Source: Parapristionchus giblindavisi
Lineage: Eukaryota > Nematoda > Chromadorea > Rhabditida > Diplogasteridae
Reading direction: 5' to 3'
DNA: 64,000 nucleotides
NCBI GenBank assembly: GCA_943737045.1
Contig: CALSFV010000302.1
Span: forward strand, 186,001-250,000
Shown: positions 18,301-28,653 of the stretch, one piece after another
Position numbering within the stretch: the stretch's first letter is position 1
Layout: each line of letters begins with the position of its first letter
Translations under genes and position numbers: made by a program
Notes under the pieces: model-generated
The model's database searches: none
What the model was told of the DNA's origin: nothing
What the model saw: the letters and a program-made list of their open reading frames with translations, nothing else

Positions 18301-21300
18301 TAACAGATGATCATCATGATGGTCATCTGTTATTATTGATTGGTATACGGTATGTTTTTTATTGATTGATTAGTGATCGATATTTGTACACTAACCGTGG
18401 TGGTCGTAATGGTCTGGATGATGATCATAGTGTTCGGGATGATGGTCATGGTCTGAAAAGAGAAAAGTGATCTTTGATCTTTGATCTCTCTACGTCTTCT
18501 CACCGTCGTGCTTGAGAATGACAAACTTGGGATGTTCTTCATGATGACCGTAGTGATCTGAATGGGATACGGTAGGATTGCTGGATACAGTAACCACATT
18601 GCGATACCTTGAGCAGCGGCCATGACTGCGATAAGAGATAGAAGGGCGATGGAGAGATGAGACATTATGGAACTGAAGATGAGGGAATGAAGATTATATC
18701 AGAATAAGAAGAATAATATTCCTTCAATCGATAGAATTCAATAGAATTAGTGGAATATGAATGAAGAATAGATAGGAGGAAATGATTGAATGATGCTTTA
18801 CCCTCTGCCATAGTTACTCTTATATACTAATAATCATTCTGTGTCATCCATTTCTTTATTCTATCCGATTGATGAAGTAATGAATAGAATAAGAATAAGA
18901 AGTATCATTAACCCCTTCCCCTCCATCATGCCGATGTCCTCTTCCCCCATTGTTCATCCTTCTCTTTCTCCTATTCTTCTTTTACTCCCAACTCGTTTCT
19001 GACCTATGTAATTAATATCAATTATTCCTTCTTATTTCGGCATTTCGAATGATCTAAAAGTTTGTTAATGAATTGTAAAATTGCAGCGATGATAACGCTG
19101 CGTGAACGTATTAGTAAGTAATCGATATTTGATGTGATAGATTGTCAATCCCTTCTAGTTGTATACCCTATATTCCATAATATATGGGTTCTTACTCTTA
19201 ACAAAACGAAACTTATCCGCATATGTTAGCATTCAAAATTTTCGAATTAATAGTATTAGTTGAAATACTCAATAAATCGATAATATCAATCAATCAATAA
19301 TCAATATTATAGTTGGTAATGGAGGTGGAGATGATCTATCGGGTGCATATCTCTTCCTTCCCGACGGACCTTCCAAAGATGTACCCTCTGGTGATTCTCA
19401 CTATGTAATTATTGAAGGAGAATTGACAAAGAGAATCATTGTTAGAGGACCTAAGGTATTCATTTTTTTTAAATTCTATTTTATTTATCCTTCATTCCTA
19501 AGGTACCTAAGGCATTGAATTGTCTGTGTACTATTAGGTATTTGAAATGATGTGATCATTGAATCTATTCTATTCAACTCTGTGATTTCGTGTCTCGTCC
19601 AATAATATATCTATGAGCTAGAATTGCTTTTGATGTTTCGATTATGCCCTCTCACCAGCATAATATATATTATTACAATTTGAAGGAATTCCACATTGTG
19701 ACGACGTACACGCTGGATTCTGGAGCACCCTATGTCGAGGTTTCGTTTTCCTTCCTTATTAATTTAAAACTATTGTAATAAATAACTTATAATAGCTTTA
19801 TTGATTGTACTCTACGATATGATTACAGATCTCAAATGAGGTCGATATGTCTCTAATGGAGAGAATGGAGAATGTTGAAGTGGCCATGAAGGTTGTTATT
19901 CATTTCATTGCTTGATTTACTGTATTGAAATTTGTCGATTATTGATTTCATTTAAATACTAGACGCTGAGTGGTATAATACAATACTCGAATAATTTATC
20001 TTGATCTACTGAAACTTGTAGATTATTGATTGATTACCTCATTCAGATCGAGAGTGGATTGGATAGTGGAGATTCTATCTACACAGATCTCAATGGAATG
20101 CAGGTATTCATTTTAAAATCGATTTATCAATAATGGACAATAAAAATGATCGAATCCGGCCTATAACGTTCATGTCTCACTCATAGCTGTTAGATCATAT
20201 GATGATCCATTGCTCGATTTACGATTTCAATATACATAACCAATAAGAATCATGTTTCGCTGTAGCGATTAAGTAAATAATTTAATCACTTTTCGATGCC
20301 GAAGGAATAAAAATTCAATTATTATTATTATTAATAATGATAATAATAATAATGTCTATATTAGATGATTCGTCGTCGTCGTCAATTAGATCGTCTTCCT
20401 CTTCAAGCTCATTTCTATCCAATGCCTGCTACTGCATTCATCGAATCCCCCACTCATAGACTATCTCTACTAGGGGCACAAGCTCTCGGAGTCGCCTCTC
20501 TCAAGAGTGGTACGGTAACATTATTCATTTATTTATTGATTTCTTTTATTGAACATTAATGATTATTGATTATAGGCGAGCTAGAAGTGATGCTAGAGCG
20601 ACGATTACTGCAGGATGATGGTAGAGGCTTGCAGCAGGTACATCGATATATTGATTAATTATGAGAATTTATTGATTGATTTGAGGGAGTGACGGATAAT
20701 CGTCGTACGATCTCCCATTTCCGTTTGATGATCGAGAAGATGGAAGGAGAGAAGACTGCGGATAATGAGAGGGTTAGTTTATGATTGAATATGGAGGATA
20801 CAGTATCTTCATTGTCTTACATTTTCGCCCCACCCACAATCTGTTGTTTTTGTGAATTATAAACTGACCCGAAATTAGAGCAAAACTGACCCGTTCTACA
20901 TCTCAAGTACTCAAAACTGACCCGGCATGGGGTGATTCTTACTAATCTCGATCTCCCGCATATTCCTAGATGTGTTTCGAGTCTCAAAACTGACCGCATC
21001 CACCAAAAGTGCTCACTCACAATGTGGGTGCTCGAAAATGTATGTTCATTGTCTATGATGATCTCTATCGATTAATTAATATTGATTGATAAATAGACCG
21101 TACACTCACTGTTTCTTCCTTTACTTATTTATTTTCGTATCCATTATAGTGTGTTCGATTACGGGAAAAGCTATGTAGCATATTAGTAGATTCAATCGTC
21201 CATCTTCTCATTTTCAGTTAGGATTCCTCTCTCAAGCAGCATACTCTGCTAGTCTCTCACTGCACTATCCATGGGTGCGAATGCTCTCCGAAGGTACCAT

Positions 21301-22063
21301 ATCATATCATTATTGAGTCAATATTGATTGATTCCATTTGATCTACAGTAACGTATATCTCTGATCAGATTCGGATTTATCTCCATCGTTCACTGGTCTT
21401 CAATCTCCTCTACCATGTCATACTCATATCGTCACTCTCAGAACCATGGCGGCTCCTACTAAATATGAGGTGAATAAGAATAATAACTATGTCAATGCTG
21501 ATTCATCTATCTATCTCGTATTTATCAAACTATTAGGATAATGCTGCAGATCCAGGCTTACAAGCGTATAGTAAATTGATTCTCATGTTATATGAGATTA
21601 GTGAAACATGAAACATGCAAGTGCCGATTGTTCTTCCATCTAATATGATCTCATCTTCAATTCTATTCAGTCTTCTCGTCCCTCTACATCATCTACTTCA
21701 TCGGCTGCACTTGTTCTCTATCGACCATTGATTGATTGTCGATCTACGACGAATCCTCCTTCTGAATGCACAACGACCAACGAAGTAAGTACTGTACCTG
21801 GTTACAGTAGTCACCCTAATCGAACCGTATATCCTTTGATTACGATAGCATATACGAGAGAATGGTTATGGTAGTCGATATTTCGATACCATTTATAACT
21901 TACCGTAATCTCTTCGTTGCAGGACTCATTCATTGGTCTCTTCGGTTCTCATCTGAAATCAGTATCAGAGGCATCATTGACTCTATTATATGAATCGAAT
22001 CAATCAATCGATAGATTATCGATTGATCCTCAACAAGTGAAGACTTATAAGTTATCATTCTAA
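9376..22063 (+). CDS. aman-2: Alpha-mannosidase II, Golgi (GH38)
   Basis: Removes two mannoses from GlcNAcMan5GlcNAc2 in the Golgi, committing N-glycans to complex forms. Type II membrane layout: short cytosolic N-terminus, one membrane helix (about residues 9-26), Glu/Lys-rich coiled-coil stem (about 45-140), then the GH38 catalytic domain and C-terminal beta domains. Catalytic residues by alignment to fly Golgi mannosidase II: zinc ligands H221 and D223 (PHSHCDPGW), nucleophile D300 ([10 protein letters not shown]), acid/base D403 ([10 protein letters not shown]), H610 (FQHHDG). All 38 exons join in frame to 1182 aa, close to family length. Exons: 9376-9437, 9505-9574, 9869-10007, 10346-10446, 10716-10868, 11177-11245, 11468-11546, 11928-12010, 12075-12163, 12364-12497, 13040-13140, 13219-13291, 13355-13440, 13578-13681, 13929-14015, 14066-14156, 14213-14342, 14712-14772, 14818-14902, 14990-15075, 15295-15364, 15628-15713, 15919-16016, 16068-16147, 16715-16827, 17145-17238, 17487-17568, 19313-19455, 19686-19739, 19829-19891, 20047-20103, 20365-20509, 20576-20637, 20686-20772, 21218-21293, 21369-21469, 21671-21784, 21923-22063. 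Its introns carry a nested gene and many MITEs. Confidence 0.97.
11285..11402. repeat. Palindromic MITE, family P1, copy c
   Basis: Well-preserved copy in an aman-2 intron. Ends are GTTAAAGTAACACCCCGAGC on the left and TTGGGTGTGCCTTTAAAC on the right, so the termini read TTTAAAGG..ACACCC in both directions, suggesting a TTAA/TTTAAA target site. Confidence 0.85.
11666..11868. mobile_element. hAT-like MITE, family H1 (CATAGGTCGAA termini), copy 1
   Basis: 203-bp element in an aman-2 intron. Ends CATAGGTCGAATAGC and TTTTCGACCTATG are inverted repeats. It is flanked by an exact 8-bp duplication AATTAAGA (11658-11665 and 11869-11876), the size made by hAT transposases. The inside holds three near-tandem copies of a unit containing GGTCAGGTTTTTCGATTT. 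Confidence 0.85.
12716..12813 (+). repeat. Dispersed repeat U1, plus-strand copy
   Basis: About 98 bp starting AATTGTAGATAGTGAGAATA and ending CCTCTAATCTTGG, in an aman-2 intron. It is nearly identical to the reverse complement of 17613-17706, which lies just downstream of the nested histidine-rich gene's stop codon. No terminal inverted repeat is obvious. Confidence 0.85.
12858..12978. mobile_element. hAT-like MITE, family H1, copy 2
   Basis: Shares the CATAGGTCGAATAGCTAC start and the CGTACTTTTCGACCTATG end with the element at 11666. 121 bp, in an aman-2 intron. Flanking octamers (TCTTTTCC, ACTCTTCC) match imperfectly, suggesting an older insertion. Confidence 0.75.
14467..14660. mobile_element. 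hAT-like MITE, family H2 (CATACATGGGCG termini)
   Basis: 194-bp element in an aman-2 intron with inverted ends CATACATGGGCG and CGCCCATGTATG. It has an exact 8-bp duplication ATTAATAC (14459-14466, 14661-14668). Inside, variants of TGCCCCCTGTAAAA occur four times. Confidence 0.85.
15500..15606. repeat. Palindromic MITE, family P1, copy d (left arm degraded)
   Basis: The right arm is clear (CTCGTAGACAAAGAGAGCGAG, GGCCATAGCGGAGG, CCCGAGGTGTCACTTTAA); the left arm is eroded. In an aman-2 intron directly upstream of the exon at 15628. Confidence 0.7.
16397..16499. mobile_element. hAT-like MITE, family H1, copy 3
   Basis: 103 bp with ends CAAAGGTCGAAAGTATGTTG and CGTAGCTATTCGACCTATG. The flanking octamers ATATTCAT and AGATTCAT match at 7 of 8. 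Aman-2 intron. Confidence 0.75.
17320..17403. mobile_element. hAT-like MITE, family H1, copy 4
   Basis: The shortest copy, about 84 bp: CATAAGTCGAAGAAGCTACG at the left and TAACTTACTTTTCGACCCATA at the right. Flanks AATGTGAA and AGTGTGAA look like a worn 8-bp duplication. Aman-2 intron. Confidence 0.7.
17613..17706 (-). repeat. Dispersed repeat U1, minus-strand copy, overlapping the histidine-rich gene's 3' region
   Basis: Reverse-complement partner of 12716-12813, including the stretch AGAATAAAGACTTGTGCAAT. It begins about 60 bases past the stop codon of the nested gene and carries the AATAAA most likely to end that transcript. Confidence 0.85.
17685..17690 (-). terminator. Candidate poly(A) signal AATAAA of the histidine-rich gene
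   Basis: AATAAA on the minus strand, 77 bases after the TAG at 17767. It is part of repeat U1, which is duplicated 5 kb away, so the gene may have taken its 3' end from a repeat. Confidence 0.5.
17767..18665 (-). CDS. Nested secreted histidine-rich protein
   Basis: No known family recognised. Nine exons join in frame to 158 aa: 18608-18665, 18504-18557, 18396-18452, 18258-18326, 18159-18197, 18057-18113, 17966-18004, 17866-17919, 17767-17816. Exon 1 is a signal peptide ([19 protein letters not shown]). The rest is built from His, Asp, Glu, Tyr, Pro and Gly, for example [16 protein letters not shown], with over a third His and no Cys. All eight introns are phase 1, so every internal exon is a symmetric module beginning with a shared D/E/G codon; the gene probably grew by exon duplication. 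Likely exported and able to bind Zn, Cu or Ni through its histidines (inference). It lies wholly within the 17569-19312 intron of aman-2 on the opposite strand. Introns are short and use the same heptamers as neighbouring genes. Confidence 0.85.
18817..18826 (-). promoter_or_regulatory. TATA box candidate for the histidine-rich gene
   Basis: Minus-strand TATATAAGAG, about 150 bases before the ATG at 18665. It leaves room for a leader of about 120 bases. The sequence is closer to a real TATA box than the surrounding AT-rich DNA. Confidence 0.4.
20816..21044. mobile_element. hAT-like MITE, family H3 (CWTACATTTTCG termini)
   Basis: 229-bp element in an aman-2 intron. The ends CTTACATTTTCG..CCACCCACA and TGTGGGTGCTCGAAAATGTATG are inverted repeats. 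An exact octamer TTCATTGT flanks it (20808-20815, 21045-21052). The inside repeats AAACTGACCCG four times with variation. Confidence 0.8.
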
Positions 22064-22726
22064 TCATGTACCATATCATTCAATGTTAATCTTCTAATAC
22101 GTGACAATTTTATTCATCTTCTTTAACTACTGTGTCGTTACTACGAGTTATCGATTGATGATTGTATTATATACTGAAAACCCGTCTCCCGAAGAATTCA
22201 GCTAATTATATTGTGTATATCTTGAATGAATACAATGATATAAGAGTATATACAGCTTAAATATTAATCAATATCGAGTATTTATTTATCCCTTCACCTT
22301 TTAATCCCATGTGATACATAGTGAACATTGTTCTACTTGTGATATTCTCTTTGCTCTTCATCTAATCAATCAATACTTTCTCTATACATACAGTAACCAC
22401 CCAGCCTACGCTCATTTATCGATTAATTCTTGATTTGATCGATTCCTCCATTGTTGTTTGTTGTATCAACGTATTGCTATTACTACTACCATATTGATTA
22501 GGGTCATCTATACAGTACTGCTTAGGGTGGATCGTTGTTCTTTGATTACTGTATCTTTAATTATGATAAAGGGATACTGTAAGTGGTTTGAGTCAATTGT
22601 TGAACAAGCGAAAAGGTATGGGGAATGCATTGGTTACTATGGAGATATAACGACACAGACGCGGTGGACACAACTATCCCTCTTGAATCTCTCCCTCTCT
22701 TTATTGTCTCTCCCTCTCCCTCTTTG
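22064..22726. other. Intergenic, aman-2 to osm-6
   Basis: 663 bases between two plus-strand genes. It is too long for a typical nematode operon spacer, and I see no strong AATAAA close to the aman-2 stop. It ends in a pyrimidine-rich run (CTCCCTCTCTT, CTCTCCCTCTCCC) immediately before the osm-6 ATG, which may be leader or promoter. An open frame at 22458-22727 shows no domain. Confidence 0.5.
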
Positions 22727-25700
22727 ATGCCTCCAGCTGTCCTCCCTAGAGGAGGACCTCCACCTCCACCACAGGTTTATCGATTGATTTAGTCCATAAG
22801 TAGATCATGATTATTCAGAAGAAGACTCGATCGGGTAATAAAGTAATCATAGATGAGAGTAAGAAGGGACAATTCACTGCACTCTCTGGTCTAAGAGGAA
22901 TTGTCAAGAAGTTAAGGAGTGAATGGACTATTGAAACGTTTGTTTTGCATAATTTAAATATCAGAAAAATAAAATAAAAATGCATGGGACGGCTTGTGAA
23001 AATCAGAGAATTTCTCTATTTCTTTGTACATAGCCTTCCACTTCCTTGAGTCCTGAAGTCCCCATTCTCTTTTATATTCTCAATAATACTTCAAATATCC
23101 ACTTCATAAATACTTCCTGGGACTGTAGACAGCTGCAGTCTCTTTTGCGTGGTGAACACGATGATCTATGATATGGGAAAACACTCCACTGTAAACACTT
23201 CATATCATAATTATATTATGCGCCATAAATATGACACAAATTGAAAACCAAAATAACAAAATATTGATTTTAGAAATACGGATGAAATTTCTGATGGTAC
23301 ATTCATCAATTGTCGATTGTTTATCATTCCCGCTCCTCGAGGAAAGTTCAATACAAATGAAGTATGACTGTTTTCTCGTTTTCAAATACACAGTTTAGAC
23401 CAAATATGGTACTTATTCTTGAGCGCTAGTTCATTTTTTTAACAAAAAAATGGGTGCATAAACTCGCATCATGAGTCTTCGAATTTCATGGACAACCACT
23501 ATTTATATTTATATCATATTTAAATTTAAATATATTTATTATATTAATAATATATTAAAGATATTTGAATCTATGATATAATCTGAAGGTGGATGCTCTT
23601 CGAAAGTTCCTATCAGAAGGAGGAGCACTTATGATAATGTTATCAGAGGGAGGAGAAACAATATTGGATACAAATATTAATTTCTTCCTTGAAGAATATG
23701 GAATTATGGCCAATTCTGGTAAACAATGAGATCTTTTGGTCTAATTAAATTTGTTTTTCTGATATCATCGAAAATGAAAAAATATTTTGTCTTACTTTTT
23801 TGGAGATTAGATTTTTGCAGACATCCTAGAATAGTTTGTAAAATGGATAGATCATTAACGAAATATTAGGTTCATTTGAATATTTAATAGATTTGATTAT
23901 AGATTGTGTTATTCGTACGATCTTCTACAAGTATTTCGATCCTAAGGAGGCCTTGGTCACAAATGGAATAATCAATAGAGCTGTTCCTGTTGCCGCAGGG
24001 AAAACAATCAATAATGATCAGAATGCATCATCACAGTTAGTTATCTATCAAGTTATCATGGAGCCCCTGTATTAGTAAAGGCAATACGAGAGAGAAAAAT
24101 TACTGATATTTTTTTCTAAAAGATTATTCTGTATTTTAAAGTGTAAGAAAGAAAATGAGAAAAAAGTTTGTCTGTCCAAATTGAATTTTTAAAATTAGCG
24201 AGTGTATGAGTACCTCATTTAAATGTGAAATGAGATAATGCTGTATTTGAATGAGCATTTTGAACGATTATTTATTATGTGCATATTTATCCTGAAACAT
24301 GAGTTAGAGAGTAGAGATGGATGATGAATAAATTATTAATAAAATAATATAATACTTAATAAATTGAGATCGTTATCCTTCGTGTATCCTTATGGATGTA
24401 CATTGGATGTGAATCGTCTATCATGTCCTATTCTATCAACTGGATCAGCTTGTTTTCCCATCTCAAGACCCATTGCTGCATTTCATACACATCAAGTAAT
24501 AGTTCCTTCATTTTTAATTCATATTTTTTTTCAATCATAAAAATAATCATAGTCAAATTTTTTGGGATAACGCTCTGAAATTTTTTTGAGAAAACAGCTC
24601 CCCACTTTAACTACAGTTTCTCGTAGACAAAAAATATTAATTGTCTAGTCAAAGTTTCAATTTCATAACTTTGCTGTGTCGTTTAAACCTCAAAATATTT
24701 ATTTTTACAGGAATCGCAAGGGAAACTAGCAGTACTCGGTTCAGTTCACATGTTTCATGATACCTATATTGATAAGGAGGACAATGCAAAACTTTTCGTA
24801 TGTTACAACATCTCATAGTGCAAACATTAAAAAGAGTGTTCCGGTTTCCATTTCAATCAATATCTTATTGAAATACCTTTGACTCGTCATTTCTAAATAT
24901 TTCGAAGAAAAATATGAAAATCATCACGTTTGGAGAGCTAAATGATTTTTACAAATGTTTTATTGTCATTTAGAAAGTCTTCATAGACTTCTTATTGAAT
25001 TCTTTTGAACCAAATAAAATGGACGCAGCTGAACCAGATCTCGTTGATTACTATCCTATTCCTGATCATGTATGGTTATCAGATCAATTCAAGGTATATC
25101 ATTTTTATCGATTGATTCTTGACTAATTATTGATTTATTAAGGTCTGTCTGTCGGAGGGAGAAATGGACAATTCGGTGATCGATTCGGATTTCATGAAGT
25201 TGTTTGATAGTAAATTGACTTCGTTCGACTTTACAAAATGGCCGAAAGTTTTAAAGTAATCATTCAAGTTTTTTCAAAGTTCTGAAATTCTCCGCTCTCA
25301 ATGCTCTCTCGCTTTTTTTGTTACGAGAGAGCATTGCCAGAGCCGAGAATAAAATTAGCACGGGCGCGCCTTCATGCAATTTTGCTCGAAAATAATACAA
25401 CGTTATTTTGAGAGCGTATGATGAATTGAATGTGAAGGCGGAACGTTTATCATTTATCATTCCAAACTTTGAAGTTCCGATACTCAAACTTCAACCTGCT
25501 GTAAGTTAATTATCACAAAAGAATCAACGAAGATAGTGGTCTGTGATTATATTCAATCGTTATCAGAAATCAATGAAATCAAATCAAAAGACAGTAAAAA
25601 TTGATTTTAAATCTATGGATATTGTGTCTTATTTCTCTTTTTTCCCTTCAAATTTGAAGTGATATAGGGAAATGAATATATCTAGCAGAATTTTAGTAAT

Positions 25701-26802
25701 TCGGATTGTTCTCACATGGGTTTGCAATACCTAACATACCTATAGACTTGCACCCCTTATTATATAAGAATTCAGTTGATTTCAAGTAGTAAATTTCAAG
25801 TAGACGAAATCCACGTAGTGCTACGTCTATCCTCTAAACATGATTAATAACAGGTATTTCCTCCTAATTTTCGTGAATTACCCCCTCCGGAACTGGAATT
25901 ATTCGATCTTGATGATATGTTCTCATCGAAAGAAGTTCGACTCGCTCAACTCATGAATAAATGTTAGTTCACTACATTTTGCATATTTATAATAATATTT
26001 ATTGTTATTGCTTCATGATTAGTCCACAATAAAGGATGGGCGTTAAAAGTTGGTTAAATACTCGAGGGATGATGTTACACAGTACAGCGACAAAACAATG
26101 CATATTGTATGACTCTTTCGTTTTATACTCTCTCTGACCAATTTCCCCGTTCTCTAACTTTCTCTAACTGCGCTGTCTACTGTCTAGTGTATATAGTATA
26201 CATATCAGTTATATGTATTACCTCTCTTAATGACGTATTATAATATATAATATTATATTTGCAGGTGAAGAGAAAGATCTGGAATACTTTATTCGAGAGG
26301 CAGGAGATACTGTTGATATCTCATCGAGTCTCCCAGTCAAAGAGAGGACTGCGAGAAGAATTCTCGAGAAGATTCTCCAACATTTGGTTGAATACAAGAA
26401 GAATAATCTCGTGAGATATTATATTTCTCAAATATTTCAATTCGAGGAAGAGATTATATGAGCAGAGAGTTGTTATTCAGTCTGATCATGAAATATCAAA
26501 TCTTTTCGTCACATGATATTTCTTATGATTAAAACGTTGAATTAATCCGAAGTTGGAAGATTATTTCTTGATGAATTTTTGGTCCCTTGTGCAAAGAAGA
26601 ATCCGCACCGTGAACGAGAAATGAACTATATAAAATGCACTCAATCATGCGATCATTGAAATTAATAATTAAATAATTAATTAAATTTGAGGACGACGAC
26701 GACGATATTCATTTGTTGCCTCCTGACGAGAATCTATTCGATATGCCCCGAGGCAATATGGATGTGGCTGATTTCTCTGATCTTGATGATTATGATGACT
26801 GA
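22727..26802 (+). CDS. osm-6: Intraflagellar transport protein IFT52 (OSM-6)
   Basis: Core subunit of the IFT-B complex that builds sensory cilia; in C. elegans osm-6 mutants have defective cilia. The N-terminal GIFT domain is clear: FTALSGLRGIVKKLRSEW, LFIIPAPRGKFNTNEVDALR, MLSEGGETILDTNINFFLEE, then IRTIFYKYFDPKEALVTNG and KLAVLGSVHMFHD. The C-terminal half has FRELPPPELELFDLDDMF, the segment that docks to IFT88/IFT46 in the family, and an acidic tail ending DLDDYDD. Thirteen exons join in frame to 472 aa: 22727-22774, 22819-22937, 23274-23361, 23589-23718, 23903-24035, 24369-24495, 24711-24797, 24974-25093, 25143-25255, 25413-25500, 25854-25962, 26265-26410, 26692-26802. The first exon is Pro-rich (MPPAVLPRGGPPPPPQ). 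Start chosen as the only ATG in frame with exon 2. Confidence 0.96.
25275..25372. repeat. Palindromic MITE, family P1, copy e
   Basis: In an osm-6 intron just before the exon at 25413. Arms AATGCTCTCTCGC and GAGAGAGCATTGCCAGAGC around a T-rich centre; right end GCACGGGCGCGCC. Confidence 0.75.
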
Positions 26803-27564
26803 TTACTGTAATCATTATCGATTAGTAGAACAACAGATTACAGTATACCCGTCATTATCGAAGCAATCAATACTGTGTATATCCCTTGATAAAGAACTTC
26901 GTATTGATCGATAATACATTGAATAATAGTTTGAGCGTTCTTCGTCTTACAGTACAACAACATCCATTGCGTGACTTCCCTAAAAGTAAACTGTATCCAT
27001 GGACGAACATCTATCATTCTTCCTTTTTCTAATATTCCGTTTTTTCATAGTTTGCATGTCGTTTTCTGAGAATACTATAAACATTAAGTTCGAATCCTTT
27101 GAAATTAATGGAAATATGATAATAATTGGATAAATGATCTTTTGCATGCCTACATCTATCTACATATACTCATATTTATATAGATCTAGCAAGACTCGTC
27201 TCGTATTATATCATATTCTTACTTAAGATCCCTTCCAACTCTAATGTATTATCTCAGACTAAACACGAGGGATATTTGAGACTTATGCCTTTCATCGCAA
27301 AACACTCAATATTTAGCACATTATTTCTCATCCTTTTCTCTTCATTTTAAAGAGCACGTTATGCAAGATTAAGACACCTTCTACAAAGTAAAAGAGGCTT
27401 TTATTCCCTAGTTCTTCGTTTATTCTTTGCATTTGAATCCATATCATTAATATCATCATTAATATCATATGAGAGAGAGTGGTCCAAGGGAATGCACTTT
27501 TTAAAACTAATTCTACCATACTGAGTACGTCTACATACTTGTTTAGTGCTGAAAATTGATCTTC

Positions 27565-27627
27565 GAGATGTTATCACTTATCAAACATCGATAGGTGATA
27601 TTGATGTTTGATAAGTTATAACATCTC
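27565..27627. ncRNA. Candidate microRNA-like hairpin
   Basis: Two 25-base arms pair at 24 of 25 positions around a 13-base loop. The left arm is 27565-27589 (GAGATGTTATCACTTATCAA onward) and the right arm 27603-27627 (GATGTTTGATAAG onward). Arm length and loop suit a nematode pre-miRNA on either strand. It is not part of any element repeated elsewhere in the window. The near-perfect pairing could equally mark a small inverted repeat or an endo-siRNA source. I do not recognise a known seed. Confidence 0.4.
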
Positions 27628-28432
27628 TGATTGTGCGATTAACTTTTAGCAATAATCAAGTATGTAACCGTATTCAACATGGTCGAAATATTATAAAATA
27701 TTTAAAAACCATCTATAATTCTGGTACATCGACCCTTTTGGAAGTCTCGGGGATTCTCTTATCTTCCTTCTCCCACTACATCATTTGAATTTCAGAATAA
27801 CATCTCTAGTTTAATGTTGATGTTTCATGTAGTATTTGAAAATTGTCGGATGATTATTGCCCATCTGTTCAAAAAATACGAAATAGTGTGTAAACGGAGG
27901 AGATTGTTCATCTCTCTTCATTTCTCATGAATTTCATTGTAAAAGTTTGATTGTTCGCTTATGTTTCACCTTTCTCATATCTGTGAGATTTCTTTCATAC
28001 ATAGCTTATACATATACTACATCTTAGTTCATGGATGAAAGGGAGATCTCAGTTATTATATGGTAATGGGAATTTACAGGCTATTATACATGGTTGAACT
28101 AACGTTAATGGCACTCTTTTACGTAACTCCGCCCACTATTTCAACACTTCAAGACGATGAAAACCACCTTGTCTGTTTCTTTCCTTTTTTAAAGAATTTA
28201 CCCTAATACAAAACGTCTTCTTTTCCATACAGCCATCAGTCTTCTTCAATGACCAATCATCCTCTAACCATCTAACTTTATGCATTCCTTTCCTCTCTCA
28301 CTTCATAATCATTGTACATATTTCTTCCTTCTAATAGTCTTCTTCTTCTTCTTTCCCTTTTCCTCTTCTCATCACTAGACAATTAGCTATGAGTCCATAC
28401 TTCTCTTGTTTCATTATTTCCATCCAATTCAC

Positions 28433-28653
28433 TTAAAGGTGTAGTCCCGCGAATATTTACATGGCTAAAGTGTGAAGATAGAATGATAGCCAAGGTCTGC
28501 TTACCGTACACTAAATATTTATTTCTGCTTACTGTGTGTACTGATGGCACTTCAGTTCACTTTTACCAGTTCAGGCAACGGGCACTTTCGAAAAATGAAA
28601 GTTTGCAAAAGGATTCGAATCCGCGACCAACATTCGCGGGTTTCCATCTTTAA
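28433..28653. mobile_element. MITE, family T1 (TTAAAG termini), copy 1
   Basis: 221 bp. Start TTAAAGGTGTAGTCCCGCGA and end TCGCGGGTTTCCATCTTTAA are inverted repeats of about 25 bp that include TTAA. Inside is GGATTCGAATCCGCGACC, shared with the copy at 31476. Confidence 0.75.

Noticed and set aside
18159..18326. Plus-strand frames overlapping the histidine-rich gene as an alternative gene
   Set aside because: The minus strand gives signal peptide, nine matching splice pairs and one frame. The plus frames have none.
28570..28640. tRNA-like word GGATTCGAATCC as a tRNA or SINE
   Set aside because: No A box or acceptor pairing nearby. The whole segment is better explained as a TTAA-ended MITE shared with 31476.
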